Source: Lactarius indigo (taxonomy: Eukaryota; Basidiomycota; Agaricomycetes; Russulales; Russulaceae). Taken from it: DNA of 64,000 bases. The DNA is taken from NCBI GenBank assembly GCA_025766275.1, contig JAFKAC010000014.1, forward strand, positions 434,001 through 498,000. The letters are read 5' to 3'. The notes below the pieces were generated by a model that was given only the letters and a program-made list of their open reading frames with translations, searched no databases and was not told the DNA's origin. Both the position numbers and the translations under genes were made by a program. Shown one piece after another: positions 10,290 through 19,400 of the stretch (position 1 is its first letter; each line of letters starts with the position of its first letter).

Positions 10290-11180
10290 TCGTGCGTCCC
10301 TCTCCGCGCGAACGGGGCGGCGCGGGAAGGAGACGCGACCGGTGGAGGGTGCCTTCCCCTCTTGTCCTTTTCGCGCCGCCCCGCAGGGCCGAGGCAGCTT
10401 GCCCTCAAGCGCATCCTTTCCGCGCGAACGGGGCGCCGCGACGACGGGGGAGGGGGCGGTGTACCTTCGTGTACCCCTTTTGCGCGAACGAGGCGCCGCG
10501 GCCGGGAAGGAGAGGGGAGTGGCGCGACGTGCCCTCGTGCACCCCGCTTCTGCGCGAACGGGGCGGCGCAGTCATGGGGGGAGGCGAGGTGGGAGGCAAC
10601 GGGGTGGGGCGGCCACGGGGGAAGCGGGGGCGACAGGGTAAGGGGGGCGGCGTGCCGTCGTTCGCCCGCTTCCCTCACGAGCGGGGCGACGTGCCCTCTT
10701 GTGCCCCCTTTCCGCACGAAATTGCGGGCGCGGACAGGGAGGAAGGGAGGGGGAGGTGGCAAAGGGGGGAGGTAGGGGTGGCGGCGGCGGTTTGTGCGCG
10801 CCCCTTTTCGCGCGAATGGGGCGGCGCGGCTACGGGGGAAGGGAGAGGCCCGGTGGCAACCGGAAGAGGTGGCGGCAACGTACCTTTGCGCGCACCCCTT
10901 TCCACGCTAATGGGGCGGCGCGGATAGGGGGAACAGGGAGAGGGGGGGCGCGTGACTTCGTGCGCCGTCTTTCCGCGCAGACGGGGAGGCGCGGACGTGG
11001 AGGGAGGGGAAGGGGAGGGGGGTAGCATACCCCGTGCCCCCCTGCGCCCCCTTTCTCTGCGCAAAGGGGCGGCAATCAACGCGGGGGATGGGGGAAGGGA
11101 AGGCGGGCGACTCACCTTCGTGCGCCCTCTTTCTGCACGCGAACGGGGTGTGCGCGCGATGCAGGGGAAGGGGAGGGGGG
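10290..11180. repeat. GC-rich degenerate minisatellite forming the MULE core
   Basis: Variants of GCGCGAACGGGGCGGCGC recur at irregular spacing (for example near 10306, 10423, 10484, 10554, 10811, 10903, 10973, 11055 and 11137). They alternate with GGGGAGGGG-type tracts and GTGCCCTCGTGC-type blocks. The lack of A/T-containing stop codons opens long frames in several phases on both strands; none resembles a protein. Confidence 0.8.
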
Positions 11181-11212
11181 GCGACGCGGAGAGGAGGAGA
11201 GGAGGGAGGGAG

Positions 11213-11506
11213 AGACACCCTGCGGGCGCATTTACTGCGCCCGCTCGTTTTCGCGCGCCATAGTACGACTTAGAAAAAAAAAGAGATGTAGACTAATTAG
11301 ATAATAAAAATGTATTTATCTTTGTGTTAAGTTATGGGAATATCTCAAAAAAACATATGAGATTCATATGCACGAATAAGGAAGTTGCTTTTTTAACTGA
11401 GCTCAAATATTGTTCGGGGAAGCCCGTTTTGTGATGACAGAAAAAACGTGACTTACTTGGCACCTTCCTTTTTGGGGGCGTGATTCTCTGCGGAAAAATG
11501 GCGCCT
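11213..11506 (-). repeat. Right terminal inverted repeat of the MULE
   Basis: Reverse complement of 9941-10233, including the mirrored inner hairpin at 11222-11244. The outer end reads CTGCGGAAAAATGGCGCCT. Confidence 0.9.
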
Positions 11507-11752
11507 TCTGTTGATTCGTTGTAACAGCCACGTGACGAGCAGACCAGAAGCTATATAGGGCGGAATAAACCGTGCCGAGCCTGTTATCAGCCCTCTCCTG
11601 GATTCTGTCTGTTGCGGGCGTGTTGGCTAGGGGTTGACGATCAGTTTTTGACATGGAAGAAGACCTAATATGAAGACATCAGATTTATGTGCGCCAGGAA
11701 GCTGACACCACTTGACCTGTCAATGATGAATATTTTGTATGTCACAGAATGC
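11507..11752 (-). pseudogene. Giant GTPase/vWA gene copy A: vWA piece carrying the MIDAS
   Basis: On the minus strand an exon encoding IFIIDR is followed by a short intron and then SSSMSKTDRQPLANTPATD...LYSFWSARHVAV. Joined across the intron this gives DRSSS, a vWA metal-ion-dependent adhesion site (DxSxS) as in copy B (DRSYS). Its left end is the MULE target duplication; its right end is the LINE target duplication (11753-11763). The acceptor just before IFIIDR is altered relative to copy B (CATAC where copy B has CGTAG). Confidence 0.82.
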
Positions 11753-12935
11753 TCAATCAACACTTTTTTTTTTTTTTTGGATCAGTTTTATTCCGGGACA
11801 GTAGAGAATACAAGACCGGTCCTCATCCTCTATAAAGAGAGAAGAGATTTACGAGAAGTATAGTAACGTGCACCTGAGTGATAATGGTAATACATTTCGT
11901 CACCTCCCAGAGGAAACGTGGTAACCGAAGGAAAAGGAGTAGCATACCACGCAATAAAAAACTAACGGCAGAGGAACATCAGAAGAGAAAAATTGGTCAC
12001 TGGGCAGCCCTGTCAGGCTGGGTCCAGGTCGTGATCGGAGAGCAGTTCGGGGGACAGAGGGCGTTGGAGATAGGCCTGGGGTTTGGGAAGCGCAGGGACT
12101 GCGGGCACTTCGAACTCCAGTTTGGAGGCCAATTTGGTGAGCTGTAAGAAGCGTAGGAAGGTGTACACGAGGTCCCGATCTCTGGCAAAGAGGTCGTTAG
12201 GTTCAAAGTGGTGTATGGGTGATTGTCGGAAGAGAAGTACACGCTGCAGGTTGTATCGTGGGCAGTTGTATACAAGGTGATAGAAAGATTTGTCACGCCA
12301 GCCACATGAGCAGTGACTAGCCTCTGGAGGGAGGTCTGGGCGGTGACATCGGGTGTAGTCAGAGGTGAAGGAGTGGAGGGTGGCAAGTTGCAAAGCAGTG
12401 GCGTGAGGGTGCCTGGTAATCAGAGTATACCCTGCTTCGGGCTTTTTGGGGGGTATGGCAGCCGACCATATAGGGTGATTGCAGCCGTCAGGTGGTTGAT
12501 GGTAGTGAATGGAATGGCCGTAAGCGTTTGGTAGTGTGTCAGATGTACGCAATGTCTGAACCCATTCTAGGCCCCACGCTCGGAAGGCACTAGAACAGCA
12601 TTGCTTCTTGACAAACGTGGCAGATTGCACGTGCTTGAGGGTAGCCTGTGGAGCCTGTGTACACGCCTCCAGTGCAGCCTTCCTAGCCTGAGTGTCCACT
12701 GCTCTCTTGTGGTTCAACCCAGCCCACACGAGGTGAATCCTCATGTCCCTGTGTGTAAGGTAAAAGGCAGTGAGCGATCGGTGAAAAAGAAGGGATTCAC
12801 GTTGGTGTGTAAGGGAATGGGTGTTTGTAATGGTGCTAAGAGCAGCCTCGTTGTTTGAAAGGATGTAAATATGTGATGGGGGTGCACGTGATAACTCAGT
12901 TGATATGAACTCGGCAGCCTTCGCAAGGCCAAAGA

Positions 12936-13653
12936 TGTTACGGACTGGACTTGTTTTGACTTCACTATTAGTTTCTTACTTACACTTGCGTTCGCGGGAA
13001 AGTCTTTCCTTTCTTGGCTTTCCCTTTCTTGGACTTGCTGTGCACCAGGAGCCTTAAGATTCTCTCCTAGTGCAAAGTGAGACAATGAGACACTCATTGT
13101 CCTTATAAGTCTTTATTACTACTATACTTGGGCTAAATGCACCCTTTTATGGCAGGTGTCTCACTTTTGTTAAAACTGAGACATGTCTCACTTGCCTTTT
13201 ATATCCTTGTTTCTTCTCACACTTACTGTGGATAGCTGTGCACACTTTCTTCTTTTTCCCATGCCTGCTGCGGATTGCTGTACTTTCTTCTCACGCTTGC
13301 TGCGGATTGCTGTGTTACTTCTCACGCTTGCTGCGGATTGCACCATTTGTTTGTTCTGCACAAACAAACCTTTTTCTATATAAGTCGTGGCCCTAGGTAG
13401 CTTGTATCCTTAGACTCGACTTCTTTACCATCACAGTATACATTGTTTTCCCATTCCCTTGGGGTAACTCTCTGCTGAACCGTCGAACCTCTTGAACCCC
13501 CTTGAACTCCACTCACATCTTGAGTATTGTGTCATACTCTGAGATCCTTGTTAACCACTTAAACCTTGCCATTACTGGCTGAACCCTCGCTCATTGACAT
13601 AGAAAGACCAGACTTGCTCACGTCGAGCTGAACATTCCTACTGTAACGTTACA
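12936..13653 (+). mobile_element. Solo LTR (718 bp) in LINE copy 1
   Basis: TGTTACGGACTGG...CTGTAACGTTACA, flanked by AAAGA (12931-12935 and 13654-13658). A TATA box (tctatataag, near 13375) gives the plus orientation. It splits the RNase H-like part of the LINE ORF2. Confidence 0.9.
13208..13351 (+). repeat. Short tandem repeat inside the solo LTR
   Basis: A unit of about 32 nt built on TTCTCACGCTTGCTGCGGAT occurs roughly three and a half times, the first copy being the most diverged. It lies upstream of the TATA box, where LTR enhancers are usually found. Confidence 0.7.
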
Positions 13654-14090
13654 AAAGAGGTGGACATCATTTGTCTCCACTCCTGTACCAAGTGTCCATG
13701 CCCGCACGCATGGCTCCTCTGCTCCACACCATACAGAGATGGCAGCTCCGCCTACATTGAGATTATCCGGCCGGTTCTTGTTCGAGACTGTGCCAGATAC
13801 CCGTATTATTGCTGTACTAGCCTCGAACCTGTTGGCATACAGGTTGTTGACCAAGGCATTCCTGCATTTGGGATGGGCCTTCCCTTCACGGGTCACATGT
13901 GCCTCCCAGTTGTGTACCTCCCAGGGGGCTATGGCCATGACGTCGACATGCTCCGTCAACAGTGGGTCAACTCGTGTGCCAAGAGCCTCCAAGGCAGTGG
14001 GGTGCTGTGGGGTTTTTGTACATCCTCCAGACTGGGCGTACAGTGCTCTGTTGCACACCACCCCTCCATTGCTGGAGTGTGGGCCGTTCT

Positions 14091-15279
14091 TGTCATGAAC
14101 TCCCCGGTCACCTTTCCTTTTAGTGTCCCTATCTGATTCATTCCCTTTATTGGCAGTTACCGTCTTAAGCCTCTGTTTCCCTTTATCTGATTGTTCTAGC
14201 ACCTTCTGTGCTATTCTTGTCTACCCTTCTTTTGCTTTGCTGGCATAACACCATCTTGCACAATGTTGACACCATCTTGCCAGCACATTATCCTATCTAT
14301 AGCAACCAGTAGCACTATGCACTCAGGCACAATCCTGTACTATATAAGGAACCCTGTAGTGCGCCTTAGCTCCTTAGCTTTGGCTTAATCAACTATCTGC
14401 GTTGTATCTCCCATTGACTCCTTGAGTGCCTCAGTTCCTTCAGCACTCAAGCCCTTGACCCAGGACCTCTGATCCTTGACCCTTATCCCCTTTGGGTCAT
14501 TCCCCTCTCAGCCTCTGTGCAGGCTTCCCCTTGACTTCGCTCTCATCATCCTCCTGTCTTACTGGTCAGCCCAGTGACACGTGACCTTTGGACTTAGGCC
14601 ACCGAGCTCGTCCATTGCTACAGACTCAGTAACCTTAGCACAAGAGGCTGTTACAGAAGGTGTAACGCCGTCACGACGTCAGCTCGACTTGAGCTCAAGT
14701 AGAAGGCGACTATGGCTTAGCTAATCACGCCAAAGGCGTATGGCACGAAGGCAATTCAGATGTTCGAAGACACTGAGACTTGGACAGCTCTCTAGCGTTT
14801 AGTGGAGACAAATAGAAGCGAAGGCAGAAGTGACGATTGAAGAAGACCAAGATGGTGTGTCTTGGTCTTCCGCAGCTATCTTAAATACAAGAAGAGCAGG
14901 CTTTCAAGCGCTGCTATGAGTCACCGTATTGTAGCGTCCAACTTATCGCGTAAGTACCGCAATCCTAGTACTACTACTACCTGTACTAGGATCGAGTCAT
15001 TCATAAACACCTAACTCCTTCGTAAACCCCGAGTCTGTGACTAATCTACCTTACTGCCGTAGCCACAACCGGTATAGTAAGGGTCAAACACATGAGACGT
15101 AACAGAAGGACCTTCCCACCTCAGCATAGGGGGATCGCCACAGACTCAGCTACCTCAACATAGGAGCTGTTACAGAGGACCTTAGGAGTCATTGCACACA
15201 GTGCCGATCCGACTTGGCTGTCGACTGCCATGTGACAGGAAGCCATTACAGAAGACCACGCCCCCGCAGAGGCGTGACA
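14091..15279 (+). mobile_element. Solo LTR (about 740 bp net) in LINE copy 1, itself interrupted
   Basis: Starts TGTCATGAACTCC and ends GAGGCGTGACA, with target duplication GTTCT (14086-14090 and 15280-15284). A TATA box (tatataagg, near 14341) is present. Excision rejoins the LINE codons for PVQN and GPHSS, which are adjacent in LINE copy 2. A second LTR (14661-15104) lies within it. Confidence 0.88.
14661..15104 (+). mobile_element. Solo LTR (444 bp) nested in the LTR at 14091-15279
   Basis: TGTAACGCCGTC...GAGACGTAACA with target duplication GAAGG (14656-14660 and 15105-15109). It is the innermost layer of a four-deep stack: host intron, LINE, LTR, LTR. Confidence 0.88.
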
Positions 15280-15824
15280 GTTCTGGACCGGGGGGTCCCA
15301 GTCAACACCAAGGCGGGCAATTAACTGAGACGTCTGGGGAACACGGAACAGTCTGAGGGTGGAGGTAGAGGTTAGCTTTTCAGCGTAGTGTTTGGCTGGT
15401 AGGATACGTAAGAGTTCATGAAGGGGCTCGTGCGGCGCCGTACAGAAAGATCCAGACACCACGTGAACCCCCTCGTTCATAGCTACCTGTATTTTCTTCA
15501 AGAGGCCAATCTTCTTCCTTGAGGTCATCCAGAGTTGGCACCTGTAAAAGAGAACCAGCAAGCATACTGTGTTAAACAGTAGTCGCCAGTTCACTGTGGA
15601 TATGCCCCTCTGGGAGTTGCCGAGCAGCTGTAAAGCTTTGATGGAGGCATGTGACCGATTGCACATCGTGGTCATGTGCAGCATCCAATCTAAGTGGTTG
15701 TTAATAAAGAAGCCCAAGTAACGTATGGTAGTGGAGGCAGGAACTGTATAGTACATGTTCAGAGAGGGTTCAGGGAGGAGGATAGATGAAGGGGGGGGGT
15801 CGCGGTTATTCTTTCGGGTGTAGG

Positions 15825-16410
15825 TGTTACGATTTTCCTTGGACTTGTCTATTTCCTACTTACTTTTTCCCATCCCCTGATACCTTACAAGCCCTGTATG
15901 ACTACGTGGACTATACAATTACCCGGTTCCTATCATGCGCTCTGCTTATCGATGTTCCCTTCTGATAAAGCTCGACATGTGCTAGTTTCCGCGCCGTTCC
16001 TACTCACGTGCAACCCCGCATGATTCACCTTTGTTCCACTTATGTCTTCCCTTTATTCCCATTATGTATTTCCTTTGATTCCGAAGCCAGCGATGGCGAC
16101 ATCTGTTTGTCTCAACCATACAACCCACCGAATACTTAAACCTAGTACTACCTAGCATGTACGGTAGACTAGACTTCTTGTGTAATACTACACTCATCTA
16201 AGACGGAACACTCTTGAGTGCCTCCCTTGTCTTGCAACCCCTCGATTTCACTAGACCTTCACATCTTAGTTCCCCCTACGATCCAAGTGACTCGTGTCCT
16301 TGTGATCCTTGTGCATCATCTTAACTGAAGTCAAGCCTTGGAGCTTCAACTCCCGATTGACTGACTGACTTAGTACAGGTTGTACTCAACGCCCCTGTAG
16401 TGGCGTTACA
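15825..16410 (+). mobile_element. Solo gypsy LTR (586 bp) in LINE copy 1
   Basis: TGTTACGATTTTC...GTGGCGTTACA with target duplication GTAGG (15820-15824 and 16411-16415). It belongs to the same family as the 3' LTR at 6472-7053. It interrupts the LINE just after the RT fingers/palm (YFTPPY). Confidence 0.93.
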
Positions 16411-17763
16411 GTAGGGGGGTGTAAAGTAGATAAGTTCAGTTTTGTCCGGTTTGCACAAGAGGTTGGAGCGCCTCAGCCGGTCCTCACATTGGCGGTATTG
16501 TTTGCGGAGTCCGTGATCGACTTCTGCCCAGCTAGGTCCGTGTGCAAATATGATGCCATCATCCACGTACATGCCAAGCGTGGAATTGTGGGTCAGGGGA
16601 ACAAGTTTGAGGAGGGTGGACGTGTAGAACGTGGAGAGGATAGGGGAAACAGGGGAGCCCTGCGGGGTACCAATGGGCTGATCCCGTTGATCTGCAATGG
16701 CAGTGTTGAATGATAGGGATACTTTACGGTCTGTCAGGAAGACGCGGACCCACCATGCGATCGACTCAGGAAACCCAAGGTTCAGCAGTGTGTGTACCAA
16801 GCGTTCTCGATGGACATGATCAAAGAAACCCTTGATGTCGAAAAGGAGGGCAGCACACTTCCTTTTGAGGCGGAAGGCGCATTGGACGTTGTGAGTAAGG
16901 GCAAGGCCGGCATTGAGGGTGGAAGAGAAGGCACGGGTGCCAAACTGGTTGGAGGGAAGGATGTTGTACTTATTGGCATCAAAGAGAAGTCTCTTGGCCA
17001 CTATTTTCTCTAAGAGTTTGCTAAGGCACTCGATTGGAGAGATGGGTCAGTAGGCTTTAGGTGCCAGGTAGTCGTCTTTGCCTGGCTTAGGAATGACAGC
17101 AACGATGGCTTTACGCCAGACAGATGGGTGGTGTCCCAGGCGGAGACAGGCGTCATAAATTGCAATGGTGTGCTCAGAGATGTTGTCCCAGCACAATTTG
17201 AGAATGGTCCATGTTATGCCAGATTCCCCGGGGGCCGATTTACTCGATCTGGTGGCGAGGAGGGGGTCAACCTCCTTGGCCACGACAGGAGCGAGCAGTT
17301 GGGTGGGGAGTGGCAGTGGGTTGTCGTCCTGGGCAGTTGCAATGTCCCCAAGGGTGCCGTCTTCCACGAAGAATTTCCAGGCCAAGGCGTCGGAGATGTC
17401 GCTGCGTTCCGTGAGAATGGTGCTGTCTGCGCAGCGGAGGGCTGGGATGCCAGACAAGCGTCTTCCATGTCTCCAGGTAGCCAAGTCCCAGATGTTGCCG
17501 TCGCTAATTTGCTTATCAAAGTAGGCACATTTAACCCATTTGGTGACGTTCTTAAGGTTACGTTTTGCCGCGCGGCGTTCTGGAGTGTCGCCGGTTGAGT
17601 GGGTCTGAAGGGCTGATACGGCGGCGCGACACTTGTCATTCCACCAGGGGTTACCTCTGTCCTTCTGTGGGGCTTTGGTGCCGAAGTGGATTGCGGAGGC
17701 GCTGGTGATGGCAGTTTGCAGTTGCTCAGCTGCTGTGTCAATTTGGTCGGGCGAGGTGAGGCA

Positions 17764-18164
17764 TGTTGCGCAGCAAAAGCCTTACAGGCTAAAGCGCAGC
17801 ACGCAGGAGGGACGTTCTCACCTTTGCAGTAGGTTGAGAGACTGGTTTAGAGGAGAGAGTGTGCACAAGTGAAGAGGGGTGAAGTTCTGTATTCGCCTCC
17901 CTCCCCATAGGAGGATATTTATGCTCTATGGCCCCACCATGTCCATTTGCGCAAAAGTGATGAGTAAAGGCGTCCACAATATCGCGTTTTTACACACGCC
18001 TGATGTGTTTCGTGCTTCTGAGACAGTCATGAGACTTCTCCTCATCACCGGACATGATACGCCCACTACCGTACATATCCTGACTTGCCTAATATGGTAA
18101 ACATAGTACCGTAATGTCGTAACTGCTATAGATAAGGTCCTTATGTACTTATCACGTTCCAACA
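17764..18164 (+). mobile_element. Solo LTR (about 401 bp) in LINE copy 1
   Basis: TGTTGCGCAGC...CACGTTCCAACA, flanked by AGGCA (17759-17763) and AGGCG (18165-18169), a 4-of-5 match that could be a duplication with one G-to-A change. It interrupts the LINE between the endonuclease and RT. A TATA-like atatttatgc lies near 17915. Confidence 0.7.
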
Positions 18165-18712
18165 AGGCGAGCAACAGGGGGGAGGTGCGAGACAATCTCC
18201 TTGCGCCATGCCTTGAGGACCTCGTCGTCCCATGTGATCGAAAAGGAGGTGACAGTGTGTTGTTTGGGGCCGTGGTGTACACCAGCGACCTCCCAGGTTG
18301 AGCGGATTCCAGTGTGGTCAGACGCGATCGACGCCTCCCAGTCGATGACTGGGGGAGAGAGGGAGTCCAGAGAAGCAGCGGCAAGGTTGTGCCAGGCAAG
18401 GTCCAGCATGCTGTCACGCTCATTCTCGGTTCCCCTCCACGTGATGACTCCAGGTTCCGATGCCAGCTCAAAGGTTTGGACCATGGCCCATTCCTCGAAC
18501 TCATGGTGTCTAGGTGATAAGGGGGACCAGCCCCTCAGAGACCAGTGCGGGGCGTGAAGGTTGAAGTCACCAACCAGGATGGTCAGGACTGTAGGATCTA
18601 GATCAAGTGTGAGTAACAAGCGTAGTGCGGAAGGATCCGCGACATCATTATAGAAGTTGATAATCCGTAAGGTGTGTGTGTGTAAGTGAGTGTCGACAAT
18701 CATGATGGCGAA

Positions 18713-19389
18713 GTTAAGGGGCCCCCTTGCAGGGACCCCAAGGACTCACAGTCCTCTTCGAGATACAACTTAAGCACATACACCCAGATCTTCCCTGGGA
18801 TGCACCAACAGCAGATGTGTCTGTTCGGGCCTAGGTCAGGGGACTGCCCTGTCTAGCCACGGTCCAGGGTTGCCCCTTTCCCATTACCCAGCAGCTGGTT
18901 TGTTAAGCCCATTTGGGCACAGATTCCCAAGCTGTCTGGGCTTACTGTCTTGCCTGGGTTGCTACCGGGGTGGTGTCTCTGGTCTTATCCTTTCATTGCC
19001 AGACCCAGAGTTTGGAGCTCAGCCACAGTAAACTGTCGCACTGAACCTTAATCCAGACTAACGTCCCTAGACCTGGCTCCAGGCCTTTGGCCTCATGCTC
19101 TGGATCTGGGAGGGGGCTGTGCTGCACAGGGTTCTTTCCCCTGTTCGCATTGTTTTTACCTCCATTACCCCTCTTATCGTCCCTTATTTTTCCCCTTTCA
19201 GGAGGTGGCACAGGTCTCTAGGGCCAGGTTCCCCACCCCTGTTTCACATTCTCATTTTAGCCACTTAGGGTGCCTGGGGGCTCCCTGCTGGGAAACAACC
19301 CCTCTACTGAGTCGAACCAAGGGCTCGCCGTTAGAGAGGCTTCCCGATGCAGGGAGGGGGGTGGAAAACCACTACACCATCCACCCCCT
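18713..19389 (-). ncRNA. tRNA-like pol III head fused to the 5' end of LINE copy 1
   Basis: Read on the minus strand from 19389, the first bases contain TGGTGTAGTGG, a good tRNA A box. About 50 nt later comes GGTTCGACTC, a good B box. About 600 nt of GC-rich sequence without an open frame follow, ending at the truncated LINE endonuclease. The head has no counterpart in LINE copy 2. Because the 11-bp target duplication lies outside both the head and the LINE tail, head and LINE seem to have been inserted together. A tRNA-derived SINE-like RNA joined to LINE RNA by template switching is the simplest reading; a later SINE insertion exactly at the 5' end is the alternative. Confidence 0.6.
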
Positions 19390-19400
19390 TCAATCAACAC

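Larger units (their letters stand above)
9941..11506. mobile_element. Non-autonomous Mutator-like (MULE) foldback element with GC-rich core
   Basis: Terminal inverted repeats of about 293 bp (9941-10233 and 11213-11506) begin AGGCGCCATTTTTCCGCAG. A 9-bp target duplication, TCTGTTGAT, flanks the element (9932-9940 and 11507-11515). Nine-bp duplications with long inverted repeats are the hallmark of Mutator-like elements. The 1-kb centre is extremely GC-rich and made of degenerate repeats, with no transposase, so the element depends on an enzyme supplied elsewhere. It sits inside the vWA exon of copy A; removing it with one duplication restores the reading frame (TNQQTIGTRRD). Confidence 0.9.
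12013..18720 (-). pseudogene. LINE copy 1 ORF2 (5'-truncated, interrupted)
   Basis: Read from 18720 down to 12013. The endonuclease part keeps GDFN (ILVGDFNLHAPHW) and SDH (IASDHTGIRS), followed by the RT with LLFDIKGFFDHV, GTPQGSPVSPIL and GMYVDDGIIF. A degenerate RNase H-like region and a C-terminal Cys/His motif (CSCGWRDKSFYHLVYNCPRY) come last. Four solo-LTR sites interrupt it. A TGA (minus strand, 17047-17049) replaces the CGA found at the same codon of copy 2 (39105-39107). The protein would nick target DNA and copy its own RNA at the nick; this copy cannot make it. Confidence 0.85.
11764..19389 (-). mobile_element. LINE copy 1 (minus strand) with an extra tRNA-like head and five nested solo LTRs
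   Basis: A poly-T run begins at 11764 (the poly-A tail on the minus strand). An 11-bp target duplication, TCAATCAACAC, flanks the unit (11753-11763 and 19390-19400). The coding part matches the plus-strand LINE at 32525-41977 from the endonuclease to the C-terminus. It lacks all of ORF1 and the start of ORF2, and from 18713 to 19389 an unrelated segment with tRNA-like promoter boxes occupies the 5' end. Solo LTRs sit at 12936-13653, 14091-15279 (containing 14661-15104), 15825-16410 and 17764-18164. The LINE itself lies in a roughly 60-bp intron of the giant gene. Confidence 0.88.

Noticed and set aside
10142..11273. Many long overlapping open frames on both strands (up to about 210 codons)
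   Set aside because: They arise because the GC-rich minisatellite lacks stop codons; compositions are Arg/Gly/Pro/Ala-rich in every phase and none resembles a protein.
13208..13351. CRISPR-like array
   Set aside because: Only about three degenerate tandem units without unique spacers, inside an LTR of a fungal genome.
19260..19389. A genuine tRNA gene on the minus strand
   Set aside because: A and B boxes are good, but I cannot fold a complete cloverleaf with paired acceptor ends, and the sequence sits at the end of a retrotransposed unit; treated as tRNA-derived.
18713..19389. Native 5' UTR/promoter of the LINE family
   Set aside because: LINE copy 2 is nearly full length and begins with a different leader, and here the head joins the endonuclease region directly with ORF1 missing, so it is not the ordinary 5' end.
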